Shown piece after piece: positions 25,801-37,999 of a DNA stretch of 64,000 nt. The position numbers and the translations under genes are program-made. The DNA comes from Triops longicaudatus. Taxonomy: Eukaryota > Arthropoda > Branchiopoda > Notostraca > Triopsidae. The DNA is taken from positions 186,001-250,000 of the forward strand of contig JAGQDJ010000025.1 in NCBI GenBank assembly GCA_022885665.1. The letters run 5' to 3'. Below the pieces are notes generated by a model. The model saw only the letters and a program-made list of their open reading frames with translations, was not told where the DNA came from and ran no database searches. Numbering within the stretch: the stretch's first letter is position 1; every line of letters begins with the position of its first letter.

Positions 25801-28800
25801 CGTGTGCTTTTGCCAAATTTTTGGGGCAATTTTGTGGGGAACCTATGTGCCTGTTCTGTTTTACATTTAAAGCATCATCCCTCGAAGTCAGGTTTTGGGT
25901 TGATTTTATTCAGGTTGTCTTATCCCAGGAGGCTAATTGAACCTTCAGGCCCGAAAGGTTGAGCGCTTGAAAGAAAGAATTGCTTTGCACCTAACCCCGT
26001 AACGTTGTTTGCCCGTTTTGTGGTCTTTTGCTCTCTTGCTGGAGCCAACACGGGCATTGTGTCACAAAAGAAACGAGACGCATCCTTGAATTGAGAAAGT
26101 TAGTGGAACCCCAGTAGCATAGATTACGGATTGAGACAAAGCTACTTTCAGAACGCCAAACGACTCAGGCTTTCTTTTGAATTTTAATGAATATTTTCTA
26201 TATCTGCTTTTAGTTTTTAGTGCTTTTGTGTTATTTACTTTTCGAGTTTCACGTTCATTTTTACCCTAGTTTTTATCCATTACGTGCCTTTAAAGAATTA
26301 TTTATTGTTGTACCATAAAATTTTTCTGTATCGTGAAGTATTTGTGATATTTGCGTTCGATGGTTTTTTTGAGTTTTTGAGTTTTTTTTTTACATCTGTC
26401 GTGATTTGAAATATTTTAACTTTTTATCGTTGTTATTATGGGAGCTGATGTAGAGGTTCCGAGTGAAATTTGTCTGGTGTTGCTCGTCTTGTGTGTCCAG
26501 TGGTCCAGATAGCTATTATTTTCAGCGTCATTCTCAATGCAGCGTTAGATGTGGTACCGTGCGGCACAAGGGGTGGTTCTTTTTTGTCAAGGAGATCGAA
26601 AATAGCTTTGGCAAACGTTCGAGGACCATCTTTCAGCGCAAAGCCTTGGCCTCGTGTCGCCCCCCTCTGTCTTTGCATGCTGCGATGTTTTGCGGTGACT
26701 CGTGTGGCAGCTGTGCACCAGTGAAGAACTTTGACGTTTTTCGCCCGGCATATTAGCGCCTGCAAAAACTTGTCGCCCCGGCAGCGAACCAATCTCCCCC
26801 TACCCACTCGTCATTGTTGTTACTCTAGTTTCATACTTTTTTATCTCATAAAAGGAAAAAGAAACGCACAACTCATGCTGGACTCGTTTGGGAGTAATGA
26901 CAGGTTGCCACCGCAAGAATCATCTCTGGCAGCTTCGCTGCAGCAATCGCAAGTTGTAGATTCCTATAGATGGCTACTATCCCAGGCAAGCCCAAAAAAT
27001 CCCAAAGACCTATTCTTAAGAGCTTCGCATGTTGAAAAGCTGTTCAGGTCGCGCTCTTAGCTCCCAGATGCCTTGTATTATTATTTTGGTAATAAGGTGG
27101 CATATTTAGTGGAGTAGTATATCGTCAAAAAGCTGTACTGATGGCAAAGAAACTTCTGCCTTCTTTTTTTTCTCCCATTCTGCTTCCTTCCCTGGTTGCG
27201 AGGTATAAAAGATGGGCTTTAATTATGGTTGAAGGGGTGGCGTTGTGATCGAGTTCACCTTACCTTGAGGCCGGGTGATTTCACATGCAACCGTGCCGAC
27301 ATTCATACACGCGAACATGTCATAAGCTCCTAACCTAGGAGAGAAGAAAAGCTCTTCACAACAATGAAAACTAACTTGCCCCAGCAGGAAGAAGAAAAAA
27401 GTACATATGTCAGTCTTTGAGAGGTAAAATACGTTGAGTCCAACTTCATACAGCGTCTTCTGACGCCAGTCTTTGATTCTAGTCTATTTAACGCGTATTA
27501 CTCTACTGTAAATCACTTAGTAACCATTTTTATTCGTTTCACTGTAACCACTTTGAATTGATTATTTAAGTATTATTTAAGTTATGAAATCCGAAGACTT
27601 TAAACTTAAATGTAACAAACCTCATTGAATTACACACAGTTATAGTAAACCAGATTTGATTCAATGAAAAATTAATAAATTAAAGTTCATTGATTAAAGT
27701 TTGTAATAACAGTGAGCTAAAAACGAAGGTAAAAGGTGGACTTGTATGGCACGAAATTACGAATGCGAGGTCATTTAATACGAGTTTTCTCACGCAGTGG
27801 GCGTGTCCATTAGAGAAGGCCATGTATATACATGATGACCTGGGCCCTTTAATTATCTTACGTGATCATGCCGTTCCTGGGACCGGGAATGAAGATTAAT
27901 AGCGGGTCATCTTGCATTGGGGTGAAGTACGCCACCCCCTTCACCTCACTTATTTGCATGGAAGCTCGGTCGACTTTGTCATGCTAGGCTACGTTCTGAC
28001 ATCAGCACATAGGTCCCCTAATCATTTTATTTCGAGCGTTTGTGCCCTCAGAGCCAGTTGTCTCTGCCCTACGTTCTCGTATGACTTAATTTTCAGTACG
28101 CCGTCCAATTTATTTTGCATTTTTCTGTTAGTAATCACGAATGACGTATAGGCTGTGGATTTTTTTCAGCTTTTTTTTTTTGGGGGGGGGGGGAGTATCA
28201 TATTTCCGATCTTTCCGTCCCTGCACTAGGACTATGCATATGGTACATTAGGGACAAGGGGAGCGGGAAACCCGGGCAGCATGCTAACCGGTGAGTTCTT
28301 TTTACGATTCCCCCGAAAGACAATTTGTTAGCGGCAAGATGTCCTGATGTGGTATGGGCTGACTTTTAAAACTTGTGCTTTGCATCGGTCATTATTCTAA
28401 TAATTGGAACTGCTCCGGGGCGTGCAGTGGACACGACATGGATCAGAGGTCTCGAGGTCGCCGCCAGGAGCTACGTATTTTAGAAGTAATGATAGGGTTA
28501 TTGACTTGCTTTGTTGGCTTGCTCCTATGCCTTTTGCAGCTCTGTTTGGTTTGGTGGTGTTTTTGGCCGGGGTGCCTAATATTCATGTCAGGAACTGAGT
28601 GTTAATGAAATTCTTGCCCGCGCCCATTTATAGTCATTCAGGGAGTATTAAACGCATTATAGTTATGCATTGAAGACCTTTCACTGCTGTTGTTCCCATT
28701 TATGAGAAGCGTTATTAGGTTTACGACGCTAAACAGGAAAAAGTGGCAAATGAGGGCGACGGCCAGAGTTACCTGCCTAGGGACGATCTCAGGTCAAAAG

Positions 28801-31800
28801 GAAAAATGGATGGAGAGCAATTAGCAATTGGACTGTTTACATGAAAAATTCGTTACCAATGGAACTTTGACGGGATTTACTGTGAGAACGTGACACGGAT
28901 AAACTTTTGTACACTTTTTATGCGAGTCACAAAACATGACTATGGTAGCCAGGTGCTGGTAGCCGGCTTTTAGAAAAAAAAATGGCTGCAGAAAAGGTCT
29001 GGAGACCGGTAACTTTGCGGTTTCTCAGGTGGGCGGTAAGGAGCCAAAGCTCTGGTAATGTATGCTTGCGATGAAGCGTAAGAGAAAAGCTTCCCAAGAA
29101 TGCCCAGAAAAGGTCTGTGGAGGTAGCCAAACTACACGTTTTTGTTATCGAATTATACCAGGACTCTCATCCTCTCACAAATAACGTAAAAGAAATAAAT
29201 ATTGACGTCAATAATAACAGTAAAATCCAGAGTACTGCACCGGAGTGTACGTAGCCAGCTGCATTGTTTGATCGTTCCCAAAACTCTTTATTGGCAAGGC
29301 TTTTTTTGTGCCGAACAAAAAAAGTGATATAGGACTTCCGGCAACTTGATAGGTAAAGCTGATTAGGTGGGCCGTCCCCATCGATTGTGAGTATCGTGAA
29401 CGTGAGCGTGAATTCAATGCATTACCCATAAGTCTTTTGTTACAGCAAGAGAAGCCAGTGTGCAGGTCAACGTGCCTCCCATCCAAGTGCTGATACAACT
29501 CTTTCACGCTTCAACTTCCTTCCACTGGGAGTTGACAGTTTATATAAAACATGGGTCTCTTTGTTACCGCTGAAATTCAAGTCTAGGTAGATAATGTAGG
29601 TTATATTGACATCTGTACTAGCTACCGTCAAAGTACGATTGCAAATTCATTCCAGAAAATTAAAGTAAGAAAATAAGAATCGAAAATAAGAAATAAGTGC
29701 GAGAGATTTTAGGAACGGAATAAGCTTGGTCGCGTGTCATAGTGTGATTGTAATTGCTGAACAATTTTGAAAAAGCTGCTTTCTGTTTTAGGTTAAGTGT
29801 GTTTTATCTATTTTGATGTTATTTTATTTCTTTAGTTTTAATTGCGTAAATTTGATTTCCTTTGTTATTTTTTGACTGATTTCTGGAACGGGTAACAAGA
29901 ACGTCCTTGACTGGTTTTGTGAGCTATCCGATGCGTCGGATGTTGAATTGAACGCTTGAATGGAGCTGTGTGAAGTTGTCTTAACTCTCGGTATGTTTAT
30001 TATTTATTTCTCTCGTTCACAGGAAAGGAAGCCGGTTTGGGCACCCCGTCACGTAATGAAGAAAGCGTAGCCACGGAAGAGCGCATAGCCCATATATTGA
30101 GTGAAGCCACAGCCTCTTTGCGTCAGCAGCCTATTAATGAAGATCAGCAAAGCGATGACTCAAAACCGCCCAGTCAAACGCAGGTAAAGACGTCCTCTGT
30201 GAGTAACAAAAGGCTGTGAAAAGCGGTAAAGCCAGCAGTTGGGAGAAAAAGAACGATAGGAAAGACAGAAGTTTGCAAGACAGAAAAAGAAAGAAAACGG
30301 ATGGGGTTTGTGATAACGGAATGTTCTTCGGGAGTTCGTTCTTTTGCAAGGCGTGGGAGGGTATTTTGGTAGTTGCCAAAGCCGGATGCCATTAAGGGTA
30401 GATATCGAGACCTGTGGAGGTTCCGAATCCGACTGCGGACGAGCTTTCAGCCCGAAATAGAATTCGCGCTCTGTGCTATACTAGCCTCCGCTGTTGGTTT
30501 GGTGTGCGTAATGCCGATAATATATACGTATATATAGGTTCCCGTGATATTTTGCTTTTTTTGCCAGCTTGCACCCGTTCACGGAATGTGGTCATCCACG
30601 ATAGTGGAGGTCTTGTAAGGGAAACAGTCCCGATGAGTGGAACTAGGCTACGCGCAGTGGGTATTGTCCAAAATTAACTGACACGACAGTTTAGCCTAAC
30701 TGAAGCCCATCTATGAAGTCACTGTTTGGAACGAGCCTTCTCCATCTTTGGATTTCCTGCAATTCGTTTTGACGAAACGGGACCCCACACAGGCCAAACG
30801 CTACGAGGAGCTTGTGTTCAAGTCACAGTCAGTAATAGCCAGACTTTATCAGCTAGCTATAGATAAACTTGTCAAGCCATAAAGAGCTGGGGCGCGCGAG
30901 GTAATGAAAAAGCGAGAAAGAAAAGGAAGGACTCGAACAGAAGAGGAAGTTAGAACAACACCGATAAAAAAAATAGGAGAAGAGAATTATATCTATATTT
31001 CTCCTTGTCTATGCAGGGACATGTGGTTATGGGAACGATTGGGTGTTAGATATTATTATTACTCTTATGGGCACGAGTAAAATTTATGGCTGGAAAAACG
31101 ACGGGGGATTAATGATAGTTATGGTCAATTGTTCTTTTGTAGACTCCGTCGCCCGGTCCTCGACCCGATGGGCTATCGAACGGCAATCTCACCGAGGCTC
31201 AAAGACGATTGCGCAAGTACGAAAACGATGACATATCCCAAGAGCAAGTGATGCGTATTTATCAGGAGGAACTAGCCAAACTTATGGGAGCAAGTTTCGG
31301 CAACCCGGCTGCAGCTGCTGCCCTAGCCAATTTCAATTTTGGTCATTTGCCTCGCAGTTTTGCTCAGCATTACCAAAGGTACACGATCAGTCGGAATCGA
31401 TGCTCTGTCGTAAAAGCAAAAAGTAGACACGTCGAGCATAAAAATGTTATGGTCAATTGACATGTCTGACACATGTCGTGTGGCTAATGTCGTTAGTTGC
31501 GATTTTGGGTGGTGTGGCAATATTTTGTAATGTAATTATTGTTTTTTGGGGGTTGAAATAGATTGGCTGCTAGTTCCGTGTTCGACCGAAGTCCCGAAGA
31601 AATTCGCATGGCGTTAGATGTGTACCAGCAAGAACTTAGTCGGCTCGTTCCCCCTTCTGGGTTTCCTCATAACGTGGCTCAAGGAACCGGTAATTTGCCA
31701 CCGCCTACCTTACCGAATGGTTCGGTGCAGGACTTATCGCTGCCGAAGAGCAAAGCTGAAGAAGAAGCCCTGAAAAATAGTAGCAGCAAGGAAGAAAAGG

Positions 31801-34800
31801 ATAATACAGACAAATGTGAGGATAATAGAAGTCCCGGCAATCCAGTCCGCGTTAAAACGGAAACGGGTAAGATGCTACCCAACGAACGGATGATATTGGT
31901 TGAATTGACAAAGAAAACGAGGTGATTATTGAAAGCCTGCATGAAAGGCAAAAAAGAGAGGCAGAAAATTGGGGCCAAACTGAGGAAGCTTTCGAACTAG
32001 GAACTGACAAAGCTCAGATTCGTTGATTGATAACGCGGCAAAAAAACGTTGGCATGGCAACCCACATGAGTTTCTAATTGATTGATTGACTATCGATCCT
32101 ACCCATCCACTCTGTTAGTACGGTACACGAGCCATATCCTTGCACCGTACGTGTTGGGCGATAGATTGCGTGACGATGAAGAAAATGAGTGGAAATGAGG
32201 AAGGAAATGGGTCGATAGTGTGATGTGGAGATTATTACGAAGCCTTTCTTGCACTTTGAAACCTGTCAGCTTATTAACGTATCGACTTAAGATCAAGGAG
32301 GTATTAAATTCGAGCTCCCAAACAAAAAATAATAGTCATCAATGCTCCAAGGAAGTCTTTCACGACGAGTGCCTAGCTCGTTGATCACGTTACGCATACA
32401 TATTCATCCTGTGACTAGCAATACCTTTTAGGTTTATATGCTTTGAAAAAGAGAAAAGGAAACTTGCAACCACGGGGACTAACGTAACACTCTGTTTTAA
32501 TTAGGTGCGAGTACACCAGGTCCGAGTACCACGCCCAGTCAATTTCCTTTGTCAATTACGTCTCCCATGCCTTCGCACCAGCCTACTCAGTCCATTTTGT
32601 ATCCCGGAACTTCTCCCAGTCCCGAAGATAGCGTAGGAATGGGTGGAGGCGTGGCTTCACCGTTACAACGCATGGCGTCGATTACCAACTCACTAATGTC
32701 GCAACCCGCCCATCCCAACATTCCTTCTTCTGCTCAGCGACCCATGAAACCTGTCTTACCGCCCATTACGCAGCAACAGTTCGATGCATATCAAAACCTG
32801 AATACAGAAGACATAGTGAAGCGGGTAAATACCATTAACACTTGCTTCTCAACAATTGCCTTACGATTGCTCAAAACAGTGGTTTGGAACTCATTTTTGT
32901 CCCCTTTTTTCTCCCATCGCAACAGGTAAAGGAACAACTTAGCCAGTACTCGATTAGTCAGCGACTTTTTGGAGAGTCGGTGTTAGGATTGTCACAAGGC
33001 TCCGTATCGGACTTGCTCGCTCGACCGAAACCATGGCACATGTTAACGCAGAAAGGACGAGAACCTTTTATTCGAATGAAATTGTTTTTGGAGGACGAAA
33101 ACGCGGTACATAAACTCGTGGCTTCACAGTACAAAATCGCCCCCGAAAAGCTCATGCGAACGGGAGGATATCCTAATTCATCACGTAAGCATATATCCCA
33201 TTTCAAGCGTGTTGATCGAACTTTCCCTCCTCCAGCCTTCTTTACTATAACGCCTTAATAATAATTACTAAAGAAAATATTACAAAGAAAATAACCGAAC
33301 CAGGACCTTTACCTCTCACAGATCACAAAAATAATCAAAGAGAATAAAATAACAAAAATATTGTTTAATGTATATGCGTTGTGGAGACTGTTCTTTACCA
33401 TAACTCTACCCAACTAACCAAAGAGCTTGAACCTGTTTCAACTCGTGTGATATTACTAACCCGCCAACAAAGAGTCCTAATTCTAATGTATTTCAGAAAT
33501 AGGCGGTGGCAAGAACCCGAAGCTCTGCAGTCCGCAGGATATGTCCTTGTTTCATGGACATCGTCCTCATTTGCACAACGCCTTGGACTTCCACCCTCTT
33601 AATACCGGGTCATCGCCAGTTCCTCATCTCTCTCCCGGATTACCCTTTCCCCATATGGGACAAATGCCCTTTCCTGGCGCCGCTGGATTAAATTTCCCGC
33701 CGGGATCCATGGCCAGCCGATTGCCTTCGTTGTCACCGTTAAGTCGAATGAAAAGCGAAAAGGAAGATGCGAAACCCAGCGGTAAAAATGGTAACAGTGG
33801 ATCTGCCGCTCCTGCTACCTTGGGCAGTGCTGCCAGTTCACCTTCAGGGAACCCTGGTAGTTTTGGCCAACAAACGACTCCGATCAAAGAACACTTTGCG
33901 CTCGACAATCAGGGTGAAGCATCGCCCATGCCGAGTCTTCCTTTCCCATGCGAATACCCGGCTCATTCGGTGTACGAAATGGCAGCTCTGACGCAAGACC
34001 TTGATACACAGTTAACGACTACCCGAATCAAGGAAGTCCTGCTCGCTAACAACATTGGGCAAAAAGTAGGCAAAAGCTATAAATACTGTTAATCTTGGGT
34101 ACTAATCTTGTTTCTCTTGTCAGATCTTTGGAGAAGCTGTTTTAGGACTGTCTCAAGGTTCTGTGTCCGAATTGTTGTCGAAACCTAAGCCATGGCATAT
34201 GCTGAGTATCAAAGGCAGAGAGCCGTTTATTCGAATGCAGTTATGGCTATCTGACCCCCGCAACATTGAGAAGCTCCAGCGATTAAAAAACCAACGCCGG
34301 GAAGCGGGCAAACGACGCCGGGAAACGTTAGACGGTATACCGAATCCCAACGCTCCCACCACGACGGCCGAGACTTCGTCTAACGATAGTCAAGACAACA
34401 ATGATGCCGTGTCGGCCACCAAAAAACAGCGAGTTCTCTTTTCCGAACCTCAAAAAGAAGCCTTGAAGCTGGCTTATACATTAGACCCTTACCCGAGCAC
34501 CAGCACAATAGAGTTTTTAAGCAACGAGCTGGGTTTGTCCACTCGCACTATTACCAATTGGTTCCATAACCACCGAATGCGCTTAAAACAGCAAACGGGC
34601 AATCACAACACCACCGAATCTTCGCCCTTGCTGGCTTCGTTGGAGCAGTTGCAGCAACAAGGTGGCGACCTGAGTGGGCGAGAAGGTCAATGGGACCCTA
34701 TGAAGTTTCGTTTGCTGCTCAATCAGCGTTTGTTAGAGTTGGAGGCAGCGGAAGGCAACTTTCCAATAGGTGGCTTCCCGCCTGGCTTCCCCGCTGGTTT

Positions 34801-35386
34801 AGCCTACCATCCTTTCTATGCAACGGGCATGTTGTCCCAGTTTTGTATGGGTTTGACAGGCGAGCAAGCCAGCAATCCGCACAGCGGCTTAGATCTCACC
34901 ATAAACAAAGATTTTGACGGCGATCGTGACGCGGACGCTGATGGCGAGATGAACGAAGGTGATCAGGAAAACGAAGCTGGCTCGAGTGAGTACGATTCGG
35001 GCTTGTCCACCCCCTCTCCCCGGCCTGCCACACATTGTGACAGTGTAACGAGTTCTGCCACAGCCAGTGTTCACCGGAATCGGCCCGCGTTGCTACGACC
35101 GGAGCTGACAGTCGAACGTTCGTCGCGGAGAAGTCGTAAACCCGCAGCGCCCCAGTGGGTAAACCCGCAGTGGCAAGAACCCGAAGAGGACAAAGAGGAC
35201 AATGGGGACAAGAAGGACGAGATCCTCATCAATGGTGTGTGTGTGTTACAAACTTCGGAAGACAACAACAACGGCAAGGTGGCGGTAGTGAGTGAGCCGG
35301 CCATCCGGAGTGAAGACGTGGAGGATAGTCCGGAAGGTTCTTCATCCGTGAAGCCGGAGCCGGTTGAAAGCAACGAAGATTTGTAG
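13593..35386 (+). CDS. cut: Homeobox protein Cut/CUX (three CUT domains + homeodomain), N-terminus missing
   Basis: A sequence-specific nuclear transcription factor of the Cut/CUX/CDP class. Exons: 13593-13823, 21212-21393, 21672-21814, 22117-23442, 30023-30183, 31143-31378, 31562-31866, 32505-32824, 32926-33184, 33497-34065, 34124-35386, giving 1,664 codons in one continuous frame. The first three encode the coiled coil shared with CASP (LELAAKEKEV, LEDVQRLQ, ILKSIEF, LEVLLLERNKALQSENA). CUT1 is in the fourth exon, CUT2 spans 32505-33184, CUT3 spans 33497-34290, and the homeodomain follows at 34421-34594 with His at position 50 (NWFHNHRMR). Between CUT1 and CUT2 are Pro/Ser/Gln-rich linkers; the tail after the homeodomain is acidic. 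The homeodomain is clearly closer to insect Cut than to vertebrate CUX. Exons for about 230 N-terminal residues of the family are not seen, so the start is open. The 22117 exon has a second in-frame acceptor at 22213. Confidence 0.93.
13824..21211 (+). other. 7.4-kb intron of CUT/CASP containing an assembly gap
   Basis: The flanking exons join in phase 0 across the family-conserved sequence AAKEKE|VQNLLEDVQ, so no coding exon is missing here. The intron holds an AC microsatellite (about 15567-15584), a 17-nt G run followed by 12 N (17131-17159) and a G run at 20487-20496. The longest frame in it (19031-19501, 156 codons) is compositionally odd, overlaps an antisense frame and has no domain. 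Introns of arthropod cut genes are known to carry tissue enhancers; none can be identified by eye here. Confidence 0.75.
17131..17159. other. G homopolymer followed by a 12-N assembly gap
   Basis: Seventeen G residues (17131-17147) run directly into twelve N (17148-17159). The gap is inside the long CUT/CASP intron and does not touch a called exon. It probably marks sequencing failure after the homopolymer, and the true length is unknown. Confidence 0.95.
21212..21814 (+). CDS. Shared CUT/CASP coiled-coil exons 2 and 3, ending at the splice branch point
   Basis: Two exons, 21212-21393 (phase 0 to 2) and 21672-21814 (phase 2 to 1), separated by a 278-nt intron. They encode a heptad-rich segment with the family anchors LEDVQRLQTSLAQLRE, YKEIKRELSILKS and KPLEVLLLERN, then SENANLKLNNADLQ and one G of the next codon. 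Vertebrate CUX1 and CASP are identical up to the corresponding NSDLSG residues and diverge there. The donor CAAG|gtaagt at 21815 is therefore the predicted branch point: acceptors at 22117 or 22213 (CUT) and 38000 (CASP) all restore the same phase. Confidence 0.92.
22117..23442 (+). CDS. CUT-specific exon with linker and CUT domain 1
   Basis: A 442-codon exon. It opens after a strong pyrimidine-rich acceptor (ttccttcccttacaag), runs through a Ser/Pro/Gln/His-rich linker including a QQQQ tract, and ends with CUT domain 1. The donor CCGAGAAAAG|gtaagc is phase 1. CUT1 starts around 23202 (LDTLAISRGVRELLSL) and contains the signature VLGLSQGTVSELLSKPKPW. A second acceptor at 22213 (attcaag) is also in frame and would shorten the protein by 32 residues, giving LQG-PVRKPSS at the junction. 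Confidence 0.9.
23202..23433 (+). other. CUT domain 1 (DNA-binding)
   Basis: About 77 residues with the helix pattern of CUT repeats: HNIGQRLFAKFVLGLSQG, then TVSELLSKPKPWDKL and KGRDSYRKMHAW. CUT domains bind DNA in pairs with each other or with the homeodomain. This copy is more diverged than CUT2 and CUT3 (DSYRKM in place of EPFIRM). Confidence 0.9.
23443..30022 (+). other. 6.6-kb CUT intron, no coding exon seen
   Basis: The flanking phases match (1 into 2), joining the end of CUT1 to KEAGLGTPSRNE, so nothing is obviously missing. A G run lies at 28182-28193. A short AT-rich stretch near 27480-27700 has TTATAGTAAACC and ATTCAATGAA motifs that recall the MITE debris upstream. No gene-like frame was found; the frames at 26436-26807 (minus) and 26731-27060 (plus) have no domain. 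Confidence 0.7.
30184..31142 (+). other. CUT intron, no coding exon seen
   Basis: A 959-nt intron from donor ACGCAG|gtaaag to acceptor ttcttttgtag. The phase 0 to phase 0 join gives SQTQ|TPSPGP. Nothing else was recognised in it. Confidence 0.75.
31867..32504 (+). other. CUT intron, no coding exon seen
   Basis: A 638-nt intron between the acidic KAEEEALKNSSSKEEKD exon and the exon beginning GASTPGPSTTPSQ. Phase 1 joins to two completing bases. No coding sequence or repeat was recognised inside. Confidence 0.75.
32800..33140 (+). other. CUT domain 2, split by a 101-nt intron
   Basis: The domain begins LNTEDIVKRV at the end of exon 32505-32824 and continues in exon 32926-33184 with KEQLSQYSISQRLFGESV, LGLSQGSVSDLLARPKPW and KGREPFIRMKLFLEDE. 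The intron splits the domain after its first helix, in phase 0. CUT3 is also split by a phase-0 intron, but about a dozen residues further on, after IGQK. Confidence 0.93.
34000..34290 (+). other. CUT domain 3, split by a 58-nt intron
   Basis: LDTQLTTTRIKEVLLANNIG ends exon 33497-34065; IFGEAVLGLSQGSVSELL, KPKPWHMLSIKGREPFIRM and QLWLSDPRNIEKL open the last exon at 34124. It is the best conserved of the three and directly precedes the homeodomain, as in all Cut proteins. Confidence 0.95.
34421..34594 (+). other. Cut-class homeodomain
   Basis: Fifty-eight residues from KKQRVLFSEPQKEALKLAY to ITNWFHNHRMRLKQQ. The recognition helix has Trp48, Phe49, His50 and Asn51; His50 is diagnostic of the Cut class. 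The Q-R-V-L-F-S and TIEFL.NELGL.TRTITNW stretches match the insect type of this domain from general knowledge of the family. Confidence 0.97.
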
Positions 35387-37999
35387 CTCGATCAATGCTC
35401 GGGATGACATTTTGAACGAAGTGACAACGAATTGTTATAAGATGACAAAAAAGGGGAAAAAAACTATGGAATTTGCTGGGATTTAAAAGGCTAGGCCAGA
35501 CAAAAACCCCAGTGACTGTGGCCGAAGACCTTTTTTTGTTGTCGGCCAGTGACAAGCGGTGTTTCTCCATTCTCTCAGTACGGCTGTGTGATAACTACCA
35601 ATGATTTCATAATTTAATAGTATATAATCTTCCAGAATCCATGGCTTATTGACCACTAAGCGGTCGAATTTACAAAGTGTAAAGTGTTGGCTAGGAACTG
35701 TTTAAAGAGACAAACCAAATAAAATAAAGGCGTACGTGTACCGGAAACTGTGAGAGGCTCGCGTGAGGCCTTTAAAAACTCACAGATAAAAGAAAAGAAG
35801 CATCTTCAAACTTTTCTTTGTCAACCTGATTTTTTTTTTCTGGAATTTCCAAAGCGTCGTTAGTGTCATTTTGAATCCTCTTAGCCGTGTGTTTTCTTCA
35901 GATTTTTTCACCCACCCCCGACATCCCGTAATTTCCTGTTTCATGTAGCCGTATTACAGCCAGTTCTTAGCCTCTTTCATTGCCCGGCCCACGCCTTCTA
36001 AATTAGAAGACGTTTTCGTTTATTTATTTTTTTAAATTTTACTCGTAAACTTTATTTGCTGCGATGGCACGTCTTGCCCCGTTTGTTTTTGGCTGGTTCA
36101 TGAATCATTCAAATTGTCAATCAAGTTCTATCAATCATCTGATCCTAGTTCTTCCTGTATCTTTTTGCCAGTGACATTTTCTCTTCTCCTTAAATGATGT
36201 GCAGGAAATTCGTTGAAGCGTTGTTAAAAACTGTGTAAATCATTTTTTTTTCGTACCCCAAAAATATTATTTATTCCCCTTTTCAGCATGTTTTGAGCGT
36301 CCAGTTCTTGACATTCATGGTGGGTTATTATGTCCGGATAACCGTTTTGCCTTCATGACAAAGCCTTCTCCAAGTTTGCGTACAAATTTTTGCAAGGTTG
36401 GCGAAAAAATCTTTTCGTTGGATTCCTTGCGTTTGTCATCTTCCTGTAACCGTTTTGGGGAGCATGCCTCTCCTTTTTTCCTTTAAAAATGCCTCTTTTA
36501 TCTCTCACGTTACACGACTGCACACGTCTACCAGTTTCAGATCTAGTCTACGCTTTAGCTAAAAAAGAAAAAGTAACTGGAGGTAAATTATACGTAAGAG
36601 CCATCGAAAAATCTTAAATAAAATCTTTCGTATTTAAAGCGCGACATTTTCAATTTAAGAGCATTAAATAAGCTTTTTTTCTTCAAACAAGGATTATTTC
36701 TAGGGAAAGAAAAACGCTACCCTGTAGCTCTGTGTAGACATACCTTGAACGACTTGCCGACAAGTCGCAGGAGGTACCAAGTTTACTAGCCTGCATAGCA
36801 TCCTGGGCGTATTAGGATTTATCATACTTGCGGTCGTTTTTAGTGGAAACTGATTGTTAGTTTTTCATCATCTTCAGATCTTTCCGATTTCAAACAAAAC
36901 CCGTGTCTTGTTATCCCCCACACTCCCTCCAAAACGTCGTCACGTTCGACTTTACATGCACACTTGTTCTGTCTCTTTCCCTGTTTACAAAAACTATGAT
37001 TTTCAAACCAACTGAATCACCTCGAACTGAATCCTGTTTTCCATTTTTCTTACGTGAGAAATAATCTCTTTAAAAAAAAAAAGTTGTGATTTTTGCCTTT
37101 GGTGTGTCTTGATTTTTGCCTCATAACGTGTGCGAATGTGTCTGCTGCCTTTTTCCGACTTTGGCATTTCTTCTTGTGTTCCTCGGTTTTGTTAAAGTTT
37201 GTCAAGTTCCCACCACAACCCCGCCAGGACAATTGTTATCATTTTTGCATTGCGAAATATGTTACCGACCAAGCCGTCTTCCCCCCTTGAATGACCAATC
37301 AAATTGGGCTTAATCTCACTTGTATTCTTTGCTAATCGGGGAAGCTCCCATAAGGGCAAACAGAAGAAGAAAGAACAAGCCAATCCAGAATGGCAAAATT
37401 CACGATAGCCAGTATATAGAATACCTTTTTAATTTTGTTTGTTTTTGGTACATAGGTTCTGTTTCTAGCTTGTTTGAAAACGAGGCCAAATTATGTCCCA
37501 AATGGCGTGGATTTTTAGCTCTCTTCCTGTCGCCCCCCAGTGTCAGTTTTTCATATATTGACTGCCCCATTTGTTCTCCTCATTTCCTTGTTTTGTACAT
37601 TACGCTTTCTAATGATCCCAGTGACAGAGCTTTGCTAAATTTCCGACGTCTTGGCCTGTGAAGATAGAGAAATTAGCATCAGCATTATAGTGGCTCCCCG
37701 GTTGGGATGTCTAGGGGGGCAAATTTGTGCGATTTGAGTGCATTTATATGCATGATGTGTGCGTCCCTTTTGTTGATACCGGTTTTTAAGACATGAGTTG
37801 AACCTCCCTACAAGCTCTGGCCATTTGGTCGTTATTCAACACCATTGAAATTTTACTGTACATATTTATACTTCTTAACATGAAATTTTTGAATCTTACA
37901 CACCGGTCTTTTGCAAATCTCAACCGTTTCGAAAAGCGTTACTATTGAGGTGGTACACAGGAATTAAACCATTTGGTAACAACTTCTTTACTCTTTCAG
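35387..37999 (+). other. CUT 3' UTR and spacer before the CASP exons
   Basis: T-rich non-coding sequence. Overlapping AATAAA signals at 35718-35728 (caaataaaataaagg) are a likely poly(A) site for the CUT transcript, about 340 nt after the stop. No exon with both splice sites was seen before 38000. For CASP transcripts this whole stretch would be intron. Confidence 0.7.
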
